46,689 nucleotides of DNA, taken from the NCBI RefSeq assembly GCF_001690985.1, contig NZ_MAJS01000022.1:1-46689 (forward strand). The letters run 5' to 3'. Positions 35,443-44,302 of the stretch are shown piece after piece (within the stretch, counting starts at the first letter, position 1; the number at the start of each line of letters is the position of its first letter). The position numbers and the translations under genes were made by a program. The notes beneath the pieces were generated by a model. It had not been told where the DNA came from, searched no databases, and saw nothing but the letters and a program-made list of their open reading frames with translations. The stretch is from Aliivibrio sp. 1S175. Its GTDB lineage: Bacteria > Pseudomonadota > Gammaproteobacteria > Enterobacterales > Vibrionaceae.

Positions 35443-36672
35443 TTATTTCACACTAACAAATTCCGGATAGGCATCAATACCACAATCGTGTACATCCATT
35501 CCTTCTAATTCTTCATCTTCAGTTACTCGAATACCCATTGTCGCTTTAAGTATTGCCCAAACCACCAGACTTGCACCAAACACCCAAGCAAAGATGACTA
35601 TTGCTCCAAATAATTGAGCTCCAAAAGTAGCATCAGCATTATTCACCGGTACCATCATTAAACCAAACAATCCACATACACCGTGTACTGAAATTGCACC
35701 AACTGGATCATCAATTTTAATTTTATCAAACGCTACAATACTAAAGACAACGAGAACTCCAGCAATTGCACCAATACTAACGGCGGCTAAAGGAGATGGA
35801 GATAAAGGATCCGCGGTAATTGCTACAAGCCCAGCTAATGCACCATTTAATACCATTGTTAAATCAGCTTTACCCCATGTTGTTTTACAGACAAATAACG
35901 CCGTTATTGCCCCCGCAGCGGCTGCCGCATTGGTATTTAAGAATATTTGACCTACAGCAGTTGCATTCTCAAAGTCTGATAACATTAATTGAGAACCACC
36001 ATTAAAGCCAAACCAACCAAACCATAAAATGAAGGTACCTAAAGTCGCTAATGGCATATTTGAACCTTGAATAGGGTAAATTTGGCCTTTCTTACCATAT
36101 TTACCTTTACGAGCACCGAGCAACAAAACACCAGCAAGAGCAGCTGAAGCACCTGCCATATGAACAATACCAGAACCTGCAAAATCACTAAAACCTGCTT
36201 CAGATAAGAAACCACCACCCCATGTCCAGTAGCCTTCCATTGGGTAAATAAATGCAGTTAAAATTACAGAGAAAACAAGAAAAGACCACAGTTTCATACG
36301 CTCAGCAACTGCTCCTGAAACGACTGACATTGCCGTTGCAACAAAAACTACTTGGAAAAAGAAGTCTGACTCTAAAGAGTGATCCGCCCCTTCTGATTGA
36401 GTTCCGATTAAAGCTCCTATAGAAGGAATAAAACCACCTTCTGTGTTATCGACATACATGATGTTATAACCGACAACTAAATAAGTTGTACAAGCAATGG
36501 CATACAAACAAAGGTTCTTAGTTAAAATTTCTGTCGTATTTTTTGAGCGAACTAACCCGGCTTCTAACATAGCAAAACCTGCGGCCATCCACATTACCAA
36601 TGCGCCTGACATTAAGAAGAAAAAGGTGTCTAGGGCATAACGAAGTTCTGATACTGTTGTTGAAAGTTCCAT
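35443..36672 (-). CDS. amtB: ammonium transporter
   Basis: This 409-aa Amt/Rh channel has eleven predicted TM helices and imports ammonium under nitrogen limitation. The twin pore histidines are visible in SGIVHMAGASAAL and ISVHGVCGLFG. The Amt signature stretch around FGFNGGSQL is also present. Unlike E. coli AmtB, it shows no separate cleaved signal peptide before the first helix (FFFLMSGALVMWMAAGFAML). AAGGA lies upstream, and glnK ends 17 bp before it, the classic glnK-amtB pair in which GlnK plugs the channel. Confidence 0.95.
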   Translation of the reverse strand: MELSTTVSELRYALDTFFFLMSGALVMWMAAGFAMLEAGLVRSKNTTEILTKNLCLYAIACTTYLVVGYNIMYVDNTEGGFIPSIGALIGTQSEGADHSLESDFFFQVVFVATAMSVVSGAVAERMKLWSFLVFSVILTAFIYPMEGYWTWGGGFLSEAGFSDFAGSGIVHMAGASAALAGVLLLGARKGKYGKKGQIYPIQGSNMPLATLGTFILWFGWFGFNGGSQLMLSDFENATAVGQIFLNTNAAAAAGAITALFVCKTTWGKADLTMVLNGALAGLVAITADPLSPSPLAAVSIGAIAGVLVVFSIVAFDKIKIDDPVGAISVHGVCGLFGLMMVPVNNADATFGAQLFGAIVIFAWVFGASLVVWAILKATMGIRVTEDEELEGMDVHDCGIDAYPEFVSVK

Positions 36673-36689
36673 AATATTGTCCTTTATCC

Positions 36690-37031
<342 letters not shown>

Positions 37032-37069
37032 TCAATCCTTCGAATTATTTGTAACTTATAATTAATAAT

Positions 37070-37085
37070 CCAATTCGTGTGCCAA
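37070..37085 (-). promoter_or_regulatory. sigma-54 promoter of glnK-amtB
   Basis: The minus strand reads TTGGCACACGAATTGG. The TGGCAC -24 block is perfect, and the -12 block is TTGG (consensus TTGC), with the correct 12-bp offset. A start near 37058 would leave a leader of about 30 nt before glnK. Confidence 0.75.
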
Positions 37086-37133
37086 GTTTTAAAAATAATA
37101 ATAATCAACAAGTTAAATTTATTTTGTTCTAAA

Positions 37134-37168
37134 ATAAAAAAAGGCTGCACTAAATAAGTGCAGCCTTT
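37134..37168 (-). terminator. yacL terminator that also matches an NtrC site
   Basis: Leftward, AAAGGCTGCAC pairs with GTGCAGCCTTT around TTATTTA, followed by TTTTTTT: a strong intrinsic terminator for yacL. The central 17 bp (37146-37162, TGCACTAAATAAGTGCA) match the NtrC consensus TGCACYANNNTGGTGCA at all but two positions. The site centre is about 95 bp upstream of the predicted glnK start, a normal NtrC enhancer distance. Confidence 0.8.
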
Positions 37169-37196
37169 CCCAAATAATGAGCAATTAGAAGACGAA

Positions 37197-37565
37197 TTAA
37201 AAGCGTCGAATAAATGCTTCCCAACTTTGAAGCATAGTTTCAAAATCTTCTAGACCACAGACTGATACACATTCATCGTCATACATATGTATATCTTCTT
37301 CAAATTCCTCTTCAGAATCTTCAAACAATGCGTTTTCTTGAACGATAACTTCTTGATCCGTAAGAATTAGAGTCATTACTTGCCCCGAACGCTTCCACTC
37401 ATCTTGAGTATTCTTTACTGCTGCTATTTGCTTGTACAACTCCGCCAATAATTCGGTATCTTTTGAGACATCTTCCACTAACCAACGCCCCATGGCTTCA
37501 TGCCCCATAGAGAAATTCGCATGATAAGTACCATCTAGTGTATTTTTTTTAAATTCGTAATCCAT
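37197..37565 (-). CDS. yacL: UPF0231 family protein YacL
   Basis: This 122-aa acidic cytoplasmic protein is collinear with E. coli YacL (120 aa), function unknown. Recognisable features are the N-terminal MDYEFKKNTLDGTYHANFSMGHEA and the acidic stretch around FEDSEEEFEEDIHMYDDE (about residues 81-98). In E. coli it sits directly next to acnB; here the cdaR-gntP-glycerate kinase cassette lies between them. GGGT upstream is a modest ribosome site. It is divergent from cdaR across 137 bp. Confidence 0.88.
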   Translation of the reverse strand: MDYEFKKNTLDGTYHANFSMGHEAMGRWLVEDVSKDTELLAELYKQIAAVKNTQDEWKRSGQVMTLILTDQEVIVQENALFEDSEEEFEEDIHMYDDECVSVCGLEDFETMLQSWEAFIRRF

Positions 37566-37702
37566 CGAAAACCCTTACGATAATTGACGTTAGCTCACAC
37601 GTTTTTAACCAAAGACAATGCTGAGCTATTTTCCTCAAGTATAATCCTATCCCTAGTATTTTTATAGTTAAGTCCCCTATCCATGATGAAAGAGACCGAA
37701 TC

Positions 37703-38845
37703 ATGCAATTAACCACAATGATCGCAAAACAAATTGTTGAACGAACCATGAAAATAATTAAGCACTCAGTCAATGTCATGGATGAATATGGCGTAATTAT
37801 TGGCTCTGGCGATCCTGCTCGACTTAATTGCCGTCATGAAGGCGCAATTTTAGCTATTAATGAAAATAGAATTGTTGAAATAGATCATTCTACGGCTCAA
37901 CAATTACGAGGGGTAAAGGCCGGGATCAATCTTCCAATCATTTTTCAAAATAACGTTATTGGTGTCGTTGGTATTTCAGGTGAACTGACTGACATACAAC
38001 AATATGGTGAATTAGTAAAAATGACTGCAGAGCTGATTATTGAGCAAGCTGCTTTAATGACAGAGATACAATGGAGTAAACGACATAAAGAAGAGTTAGT
38101 GCTGCAACTTATCCAACCTTCAGATCTCAATACCCAGCAGCTGTATTCAATTGCTGAACGATTAGAGCTAGATCTTAATCAACCTCGAATTGCAACTATC
38201 ATTAAAGTCGATTCATTTAATGGCGAAAACCTATCACTTACTCATTTACAAAAATTAGTTCACTTACTTGAATTCCCTGAAAGAGATAATTTAGTTGCCA
38301 TTAGTTCTGTAACTCTAAATGAGGTCGTCGTTTTAAAACCGATTACACTAACAGATACGAGCTGGAATCGATCCCACGAAGAGAAACGTATTCGCCAACT
38401 TTTTCAACGGATCTCTCATGATGAAAAATTCACGATAAAGATTGCTCTTGGTGATTATTTTCCTAATTTAGAAGGATTAGCGCAATCTTACATGACAGCA
38501 AAAGCGACAATGAGAACGGTAAATACCAAAAGTCGTATTCTATTTTACCAAGATAATATCTTACCTGTACTCATTGACGGCTTGCAATCAGATACGTGGA
38601 GAGCCGAGCAATTAATACTGCCGATTAAAAAGCTCACCGAAAATGATACAAAAGGCATCTTACTGAAAACCTTACGTACCTTTTTTAATCATAATTGTGA
38701 TTCAGCTCAAACCTGTAAGGTTCTTCATATTCATCGTAATACACTACGTTATCGACTAGATAAAATAGAAAAAGAAACTTCATTAGATATCAATAAGATA
38801 AAGGATAAAACTTATTTATATCTTTCGGTGTTAGCTTATAAATAA
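37703..38845 (+). CDS. cdaR: sugar-acid-responsive activator, CdaR family
   Basis: This 380-aa regulator has an N-terminal putative sugar-diacid recognition domain (about 5-135), where QIVERTMKIIKHSVNVMD and GVKAGINLPI match E. coli CdaR. A middle GGDEF-like region follows. The C-terminal PucR-type HTH (about 325-378) includes CKVLHIHRNTLRYRLDKIE. It probably activates the adjacent permease and kinase genes in response to glycerate or a sugar diacid. A TATAAT at 37640-37645 is a possible -10. It is separated from the permease gene by 129 bp with a perfect inverted repeat. Confidence 0.9.
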   Translation: MQLTTMIAKQIVERTMKIIKHSVNVMDEYGVIIGSGDPARLNCRHEGAILAINENRIVEIDHSTAQQLRGVKAGINLPIIFQNNVIGVVGISGELTDIQQYGELVKMTAELIIEQAALMTEIQWSKRHKEELVLQLIQPSDLNTQQLYSIAERLELDLNQPRIATIIKVDSFNGENLSLTHLQKLVHLLEFPERDNLVAISSVTLNEVVVLKPITLTDTSWNRSHEEKRIRQLFQRISHDEKFTIKIALGDYFPNLEGLAQSYMTAKATMRTVNTKSRILFYQDNILPVLIDGLQSDTWRAEQLILPIKKLTENDTKGILLKTLRTFFNHNCDSAQTCKVLHIHRNTLRYRLDKIEKETSLDINKIKDKTYLYLSVLAYK

Positions 38846-38854
38846 AAATACGTA

Positions 38855-38872
38855 ATTGTGCGCCTGCACAAT
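38855..38872. promoter_or_regulatory. inverted repeat, candidate CdaR operator
   Basis: ATTGTGC-GCCT-GCACAAT is a perfect 7-bp inverted repeat just after the cdaR stop and about 100 bp upstream of the permease start. No T-run follows, so it is not a terminator. Its location suits an activator site for the permease-kinase operon; CdaR as ligand is inference. Confidence 0.5.
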
Positions 38873-38974
38873 ATTTATAACTATTACATAGCAACTTTTG
38901 TTCACTTGTCTAAAGCTTATTTTCACAGTTAAAGTTAGATTACTGACGTCTTAATTATTAAATGGAATAGTAAT

Positions 38975-40240
38975 ATGATTGAAGTATCTACCCTAGGTGC
39001 TCTGTCTGCCCTAATCGTTGCAATTACACTTATTTTGAAAAAAGTACCACCAGCGTATGGCATGATCATTGGTGCTTTAATTGGTGGTATTGTTGGTGGA
39101 GTCTCTCTAACTGACACGGTAAACCTAATGATTGGCGGTGCTCAAGGTATTGTTACTGCCGTACTTCGTATTTTAGCCGCTGGCGTGCTTGCTGGTGTTC
39201 TAATCGAATCAGGCGCGGCAACCTCTATTGCAGAAACCATTGTAAAAAAAGTCGGCGAAACTCGAGCTTTACTTGCTTTAGCTGTAGCGACAATGATCCT
39301 AACAGCCGTAGGTGTTTTTGTTGATGTTGCTGTTATTACCGTAGCTCCGATTGCACTTGCTATTGCACGTCGTGCTGACCTTTCAAAAATGGCCATTCTA
39401 TTAGCTATGGTTGGTGGTGGTAAAGCGGGTAACGTAATGTCACCAAATCCAAACGCTATTGCAGCTGCTGACGCATTTAATGTTCCCCTAACTTCAGTAA
39501 TGGCTGCGGGTGTTATCCCTGGCTTATTCGGCTTAGTTTTTGCCTATTTCATCGCCAAAAGATTAGTAAATAAAGGCAGTAAAGTTCAAGAACATGAGGT
39601 TGTTTCAGTTGACCATTCTCGCTTACCTACTTTTGTTGCCTCAATCGTAGCTCCTCTTGTTGCTATCAGTCTTCTTGCTTTACGCCCTATCGCTGGAATT
39701 AATGTTGACCCCTTAATTGCTCTACCGCTTGGTGGCTTACTTGGTGCAGTCGCTATGGGTCGCTTTAAAGACACCAACCATTTTGCGATATCTGGACTTT
39801 CTCGTATGGCTCCAGTGGCAGTAATGCTGCTTGGTACTGGTACTCTTGCTGGTATTATTGCGAACTCAGGCCTTAAGTCAGGGTTAATTGAAGTATTAAC
39901 TGCATCAGGTCTTCCTTCTTATTTATTAGCACCAATTTCTGGTGCAATGATGTCACTCGCAACAGCATCAACTACAGCAGGAACTGCCGTTGCTGCAAGT
40001 GTATTTAGCCATACTATTCTAGAGCTTGGTGTTCCTGCTCTTGCTGGTGCTGCAATGATCCACGCAGGTGCGACAGTATTAGATCACATGCCGCATGGTA
40101 GCTTCTTTCATGCAACAGGTGGCGCAGTTCACATGGATATGAAAGAACGTTTAAAACTAATCCCTTACGAATCAGCAGTCGGTCTTATGATCGCTACCGT
40201 TTCTACTCTTATTTTTGGCGTCTTTGGTTTATTTGTTTAA
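38975..40240 (+). CDS. GntP family permease (predicted glycerate/sugar-acid importer)
   Basis: This 421-aa inner-membrane protein has about twelve hydrophobic segments, from residue 5 to the end. It belongs to the gluconate:H+ symporter family, with the glycine-rich stretch IGALIGGIVGGVSLTD (about 32-47) and MVGGGKAGNVMSPNPNAIAAADAF (about 144-167). It is followed 12 bp later by glycerate kinase and preceded by cdaR. The trio is known from Haemophilus influenzae and others, and the context favours glycerate over gluconate. No terminator lies between permease and kinase. Confidence 0.87.
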   Translation: MIEVSTLGALSALIVAITLILKKVPPAYGMIIGALIGGIVGGVSLTDTVNLMIGGAQGIVTAVLRILAAGVLAGVLIESGAATSIAETIVKKVGETRALLALAVATMILTAVGVFVDVAVITVAPIALAIARRADLSKMAILLAMVGGGKAGNVMSPNPNAIAAADAFNVPLTSVMAAGVIPGLFGLVFAYFIAKRLVNKGSKVQEHEVVSVDHSRLPTFVASIVAPLVAISLLALRPIAGINVDPLIALPLGGLLGAVAMGRFKDTNHFAISGLSRMAPVAVMLLGTGTLAGIIANSGLKSGLIEVLTASGLPSYLLAPISGAMMSLATASTTAGTAVAASVFSHTILELGVPALAGAAMIHAGATVLDHMPHGSFFHATGGAVHMDMKERLKLIPYESAVGLMIATVSTLIFGVFGLFV

Positions 40241-40252
40241 TAAGGCTTTATT

Positions 40253-41392
40253 ATGAAAATTGTTATTGCTCCCGATTCATACAAAGAAAGTTTAACCGCA
40301 ATGGAAGTTGCTACTGCAATTGAAGCTGGTTTTAAACAAGTGCTGCCAAATGCTGAATACATAAAATTACCAATGGCTGATGGAGGTGAAGGTACAGTTC
40401 AGTCTCTAATCGATGCTACTGGCGGATCAATTATTGAATGCCAAGTCACAGCTCCTCTTGGAAATACGGTTACTGGTTTTTATGGCTTATTGGGTGATGG
40501 AAAAACAGCCATTGTTGAAATGGCAGCAGCCTCAGGCCTTCATCTTGTCGCACCAGAGCATCGTAATCCATTACATACGACAAGCTATGGTACCGGTGAA
40601 TTAATTAAAGCGGCGCTAGACAAAGGCGTTAAACATATCATCGTTGGTATTGGTGGCAGTGCGACTAATGATGGTGGTATTGGTATGGCTCAAGCTCTTG
40701 GTATTAAACTATTAGACCAAGAAGGTAACGATCTTACTTTTGGTGGTGGATCATTAGTAAACCTAGCCACTATCGATGTGAGTAATAAAGATCCTCGATT
40801 AGATAATATTCTATTAGAAGTCGCTTGTGATGTTGATAACCCATTATGCGGCCCTAAAGGTGCCTCGTTTATCTTTGGCCCACAAAAAGGGGCAACTCCA
40901 GAGATAGCTAACCAACTTGATAATAACCTAAATCATTACGCTGACGTAATGAAGAAGCAGTTAAATAAAGACGTTAAAAATACAGCTGGCGCAGGTGCTG
41001 CTGGCGGCCTTGGTGCTGCACTGCTTGGGCTATTTGACGCGACACTTCGCCCTGGTATCGAAATCGTAATGGATGCGGTTAATTTAAGTGATGTGTTGTC
41101 TAATGCTGATTTAGTGATTACAGGTGAAGGTCGTATCGATAGCCAAACCATCCATGGTAAAACACCCATTGGCGTAGCTAGGACTGCGAAAAAATATAAC
41201 TTACCTGTTATTGGTATTGCTGGTTGTTTATCTGACGATTGTGCCGTTGTTCATGATTACGGTATTGATGCGGTATTTAGTGTTGTCCCTCGCTCTGTAT
41301 CATTAGACATCGCACTAAAAGAAGCGGCAATAAATGTTGAAAATACAGCAAGAAACGTAGCTTCTATTTACTCTATCAATGCTAAAAAATAA
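40253..41392 (+). CDS. glxK: glycerate kinase (GarK/GlxK family)
   Basis: This 379-aa kinase phosphorylates D-glycerate, to 2-phosphoglycerate in the characterised GarK/GlxK-type enzymes, feeding lower glycolysis. The N-terminal IAPDSYKESLTA and MADGGEGTVQSL motifs, the glycine-rich GIGGSATNDGGIGMAQALG (about 131-149) and the substrate-region motif ITGEGRIDSQTIHGKTP (about 290-306) all mark the family. It is the last gene of the cassette. A bidirectional terminator separates it from acnB. Confidence 0.93.
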   Translation: MKIVIAPDSYKESLTAMEVATAIEAGFKQVLPNAEYIKLPMADGGEGTVQSLIDATGGSIIECQVTAPLGNTVTGFYGLLGDGKTAIVEMAAASGLHLVAPEHRNPLHTTSYGTGELIKAALDKGVKHIIVGIGGSATNDGGIGMAQALGIKLLDQEGNDLTFGGGSLVNLATIDVSNKDPRLDNILLEVACDVDNPLCGPKGASFIFGPQKGATPEIANQLDNNLNHYADVMKKQLNKDVKNTAGAGAAGGLGAALLGLFDATLRPGIEIVMDAVNLSDVLSNADLVITGEGRIDSQTIHGKTPIGVARTAKKYNLPVIGIAGCLSDDCAVVHDYGIDAVFSVVPRSVSLDIALKEAAINVENTARNVASIYSINAKK

Positions 41393-41446
41393 TGTAATTC
41401 GTTTTTAATAAGAACACATTAGATACGTTATTAAATAATATACAAT

Positions 41447-41476
41447 AAAAAAGCAGCCGATTTGGCTGCTTTTTTT
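41447..41476. terminator. bidirectional terminator between glxK and acnB
   Basis: AAAAAAGCAGCC (41447-41458) pairs with GGCTGCTTTTTT (41464-41475) around a 5-nt loop. T-runs flank the stem in both directions, so it serves the convergent genes glxK and acnB. Confidence 0.92.
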
Positions 41477-41491
41477 ATTAATAAACTAAGA

Positions 41492-44080
41492 TTAAGCCGG
41501 CTCTTGGAAAATAACCGTATCTGCTTTGTCTGTGTATTGACCCATTTTATGGAAATTCAAATAACGGTATGTATCTGCTGCTGTTGCATTCACTTTTTGA
41601 GCATATTCTAAATACTCAGCTTGCGTTGGAATTCGACCTAGAATCGCTCCAACCGCAGATAACTCAGCAGACGCTAGATAAACATTAGCACCATTACCTA
41701 AACGGTTCGGGAAGTTACGTGTTGATGTCGACATTACTGTTGCTTTATCAGCAACACGGGCTTGGTTACCCATACATAGAGAACAACCCGGAGTTTCAAT
41801 ACGAACCCCAGCACGACCAAAGATCCCGTAGTAGCCTTCTTCTATTAGTTGATCTTTATCCATTTTCGTCGGTGGAGCAACCCATAAACGAGTACTTAGA
41901 GAGCCATTAAACTCTTCTAGCATTTTACCTGCGGCGCGGAAATGACCAATATTCGTCATACAAGAACCAATGAACACTTCATCAATTTCTGTACCTTGAA
42001 CTTCTGAAAGTAAACGAGCATCATCAGGATCATTTGGAGCACAAAGAATTGGTTCTTTAATATCGGCAAGATCAATATCTATTACATGCGCATATTCCGC
42101 ATCTTTATCTGCTTCCATTAGCTCTGGATTCGCTAACCATTCTTCCATGGCTGTCACACGACGCTCAATCGTACGTACATCACCATAGCCTTCTGCAATC
42201 ATCCACTTCAGCATAACGATGTTCGATTTCAAGTATTCTTCAATCGACTCTTGAGATAACTTAACAGTACAACCTGCAGCTGAACGCTCTGCCGACGCAT
42301 CCGAAAGCTCAAATGCTTGCTCTACTGATAAATGTTCAACACCTTCAATCTCTAATACGCGACCAGAGAATTCATTAACCTTACCCGCTTTGGCTACTGT
42401 TAATAGGCCTTGCTGAATACCGTAATAAGGGATTGCATGAACAAGATCACGTAATGTAATACCTGGTTGCATTTCACCTTTAAAACGAACCAAAATTGAT
42501 TCAGGCATATCCAGAGGCATAACACCCGTCGCAGCAGCAAATGCTACAAGGCCTGAACCTGCAGGGAATGAAATACCTAGAGGGAAACGTGTATGTGAAT
42601 CGCCACCAGTACCTACGGTATCAGGCAATAACATACGGTTTAGCCATGAGTGGATAACACCATCACCCGGACGCAGTGAAACACCCGCACGGTTCATGAT
42701 GAAATCAGGTAGCGTATGGTGAGTGTTTACATCTACTGGTTTTGGATAAGCCGATGTATGACAGAATGACTGCATTACAAGATCAGCCGAGAAGCCAAGA
42801 CACGCGAGATCTTTAAGCTCATCACGAGTCATTGGCCCTGTTGTATCTTGAGAACCAACCGTTGCCATCTTAGGTTCACAGTACTGACCAGCACGTACAC
42901 CTTCAACACCACACGCTTTACCAACCATCTTCTGAGCTAGTGTATAACCTTTATCAGAAGCTAAAGGATCGATAGGTTTAGCAAATAAGTCAGTTTCAGC
43001 TAAGCCAAGAGAATCACGAGCTCGGCCTGTTAAACCACGACCGATAATTAATGGAATACGACCACCGGCACGTACTTCATCTAGAAGAACTTTTCCTAGT
43101 TCAAAGCTTGAGATATCTACACCATCTTTACGAACAACACCTTCATAAGGGTAGATATCAATAACGTCGCCCATATTCATGTCTTGTACATTTAATTCGA
43201 TCGGTAGTGCGCCCGAATCTTCCATTGTGTTATAGAAGATTGGTGCGATTTTACCTCCTAAACAAACACCGCCTGTACGCTTGTTTGGCACATAAGGGAT
43301 ATCGTCGCCCATAAACCAAAGTACTGAGTTTGTTGCAGATTTACGTGAAGAACCAGTACCGACAACATCACCAACGTAAGCCAGTGGAATACCGTCTTTT
43401 TGCATATCTTCAATTTGAGTAATTGGACCAACACTGCCTTGATCGTCAGGTGTAATACCATCACGCTCCATCTTCAGCATAGCTTTTGCGTGTACTGGAA
43501 TATCAGGTCGTGACCACGCATCTGGCGCAGGAGATAAGTCATCGGTATTAGTTTCACCAGTAACTTTAAATACTTTAACGGTTATCTTTTCTGATACTTT
43601 GTTTTTAGCTGTAAACCATTCAGCATCAGCCCAAGATTGCAGTACTTGTTGTGCTGATGCGTTACCTGCTTTCGCTTTCTCTTCTACATCGTAGAACGCA
43701 TCGAACATAAGTAGAGTATGAGACAGTGCTTTTACAGCGATAGGAGCAAGCTTAGCATCATCTAGTAAAGATACTAGAGATTCAATGTTATAACCACCTT
43801 GCATAGTACCAAGCAATTCAGTCGCTTTTGCTTTGCTAACTAATGGAGACTCCACTTCGCCTTTTGTAATTGCAGTTAAGAAACCAGCTTTAACATAAGC
43901 GGCTTCATCAACACCTGGGGGAATTCGATTTTCTAGTAAATCAAGAATGACTTCTTCTTCACCTTGTGGCGGATTCTTTACTAGTTCAACCAATGCTGCT
44001 ACTTGTTCAGCATTTAATGGTCTTGGGACCACACCTTCAGAAGCACGTTCTGCGACGTGTTTACGATAAGCTTCAAGCAC
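41492..44080 (-). CDS. acnB: bifunctional aconitate hydratase 2 / 2-methylisocitrate dehydratase
   Basis: The main TCA-cycle aconitase interconverts citrate and isocitrate and also dehydrates 2-methylisocitrate. At 862 aa it is full length (865 in E. coli), with the HEAT-like N-terminal domain (about 1-160), the swivel domain (about 165-360) and catalytic domains. The [4Fe-4S] cysteines appear in [12 protein letters not shown] and [11 protein letters not shown]. The start is GTG, with AGGA about 9 nt upstream, and the first residues align with the E. coli protein. Its promoter should lie in 44081-44213, where I see no clear hexamers. Terminators isolate it on both sides. Confidence 0.97.
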   Translation of the reverse strand: MLEAYRKHVAERASEGVVPRPLNAEQVAALVELVKNPPQGEEEVILDLLENRIPPGVDEAAYVKAGFLTAITKGEVESPLVSKAKATELLGTMQGGYNIESLVSLLDDAKLAPIAVKALSHTLLMFDAFYDVEEKAKAGNASAQQVLQSWADAEWFTAKNKVSEKITVKVFKVTGETNTDDLSPAPDAWSRPDIPVHAKAMLKMERDGITPDDQGSVGPITQIEDMQKDGIPLAYVGDVVGTGSSRKSATNSVLWFMGDDIPYVPNKRTGGVCLGGKIAPIFYNTMEDSGALPIELNVQDMNMGDVIDIYPYEGVVRKDGVDISSFELGKVLLDEVRAGGRIPLIIGRGLTGRARDSLGLAETDLFAKPIDPLASDKGYTLAQKMVGKACGVEGVRAGQYCEPKMATVGSQDTTGPMTRDELKDLACLGFSADLVMQSFCHTSAYPKPVDVNTHHTLPDFIMNRAGVSLRPGDGVIHSWLNRMLLPDTVGTGGDSHTRFPLGISFPAGSGLVAFAAATGVMPLDMPESILVRFKGEMQPGITLRDLVHAIPYYGIQQGLLTVAKAGKVNEFSGRVLEIEGVEHLSVEQAFELSDASAERSAAGCTVKLSQESIEEYLKSNIVMLKWMIAEGYGDVRTIERRVTAMEEWLANPELMEADKDAEYAHVIDIDLADIKEPILCAPNDPDDARLLSEVQGTEIDEVFIGSCMTNIGHFRAAGKMLEEFNGSLSTRLWVAPPTKMDKDQLIEEGYYGIFGRAGVRIETPGCSLCMGNQARVADKATVMSTSTRNFPNRLGNGANVYLASAELSAVGAILGRIPTQAEYLEYAQKVNATAADTYRYLNFHKMGQYTDKADTVIFQEPA

Positions 44081-44213
44081 GACTTAATTCCTCACTTTCT
44101 GGTCTACTCTTAATGAGTAAACATCCTTGGAAACGATTCAGTTTATATCCATTAACTTTTAAATACTGTTATAAATCTCAATAAAACAAGAGAATATGAT
44201 GTCGATATAGACT

Positions 44214-44266
44214 AAAAATGTGGCGAGATGATACCAAATTTAACTTAAAATTAAAATCTCATCACA
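44214..44266 (-). terminator. probable terminator of the patatin gene
   Basis: Leftward, TGTGATGAGAT pairs with ATCTCGCCACA (44256-44266 with 44219-44229), with one mismatch and one wobble. The long AT-rich loop holds a smaller stem, and TTTTT follows (plus-strand A-run 44214-44218). It lies 37 bp after the patatin stop. Confidence 0.6.
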
Positions 44267-44302
44267 TCAAACAACATACGACTTATGGCTCACTTTTAAA
44301 CA

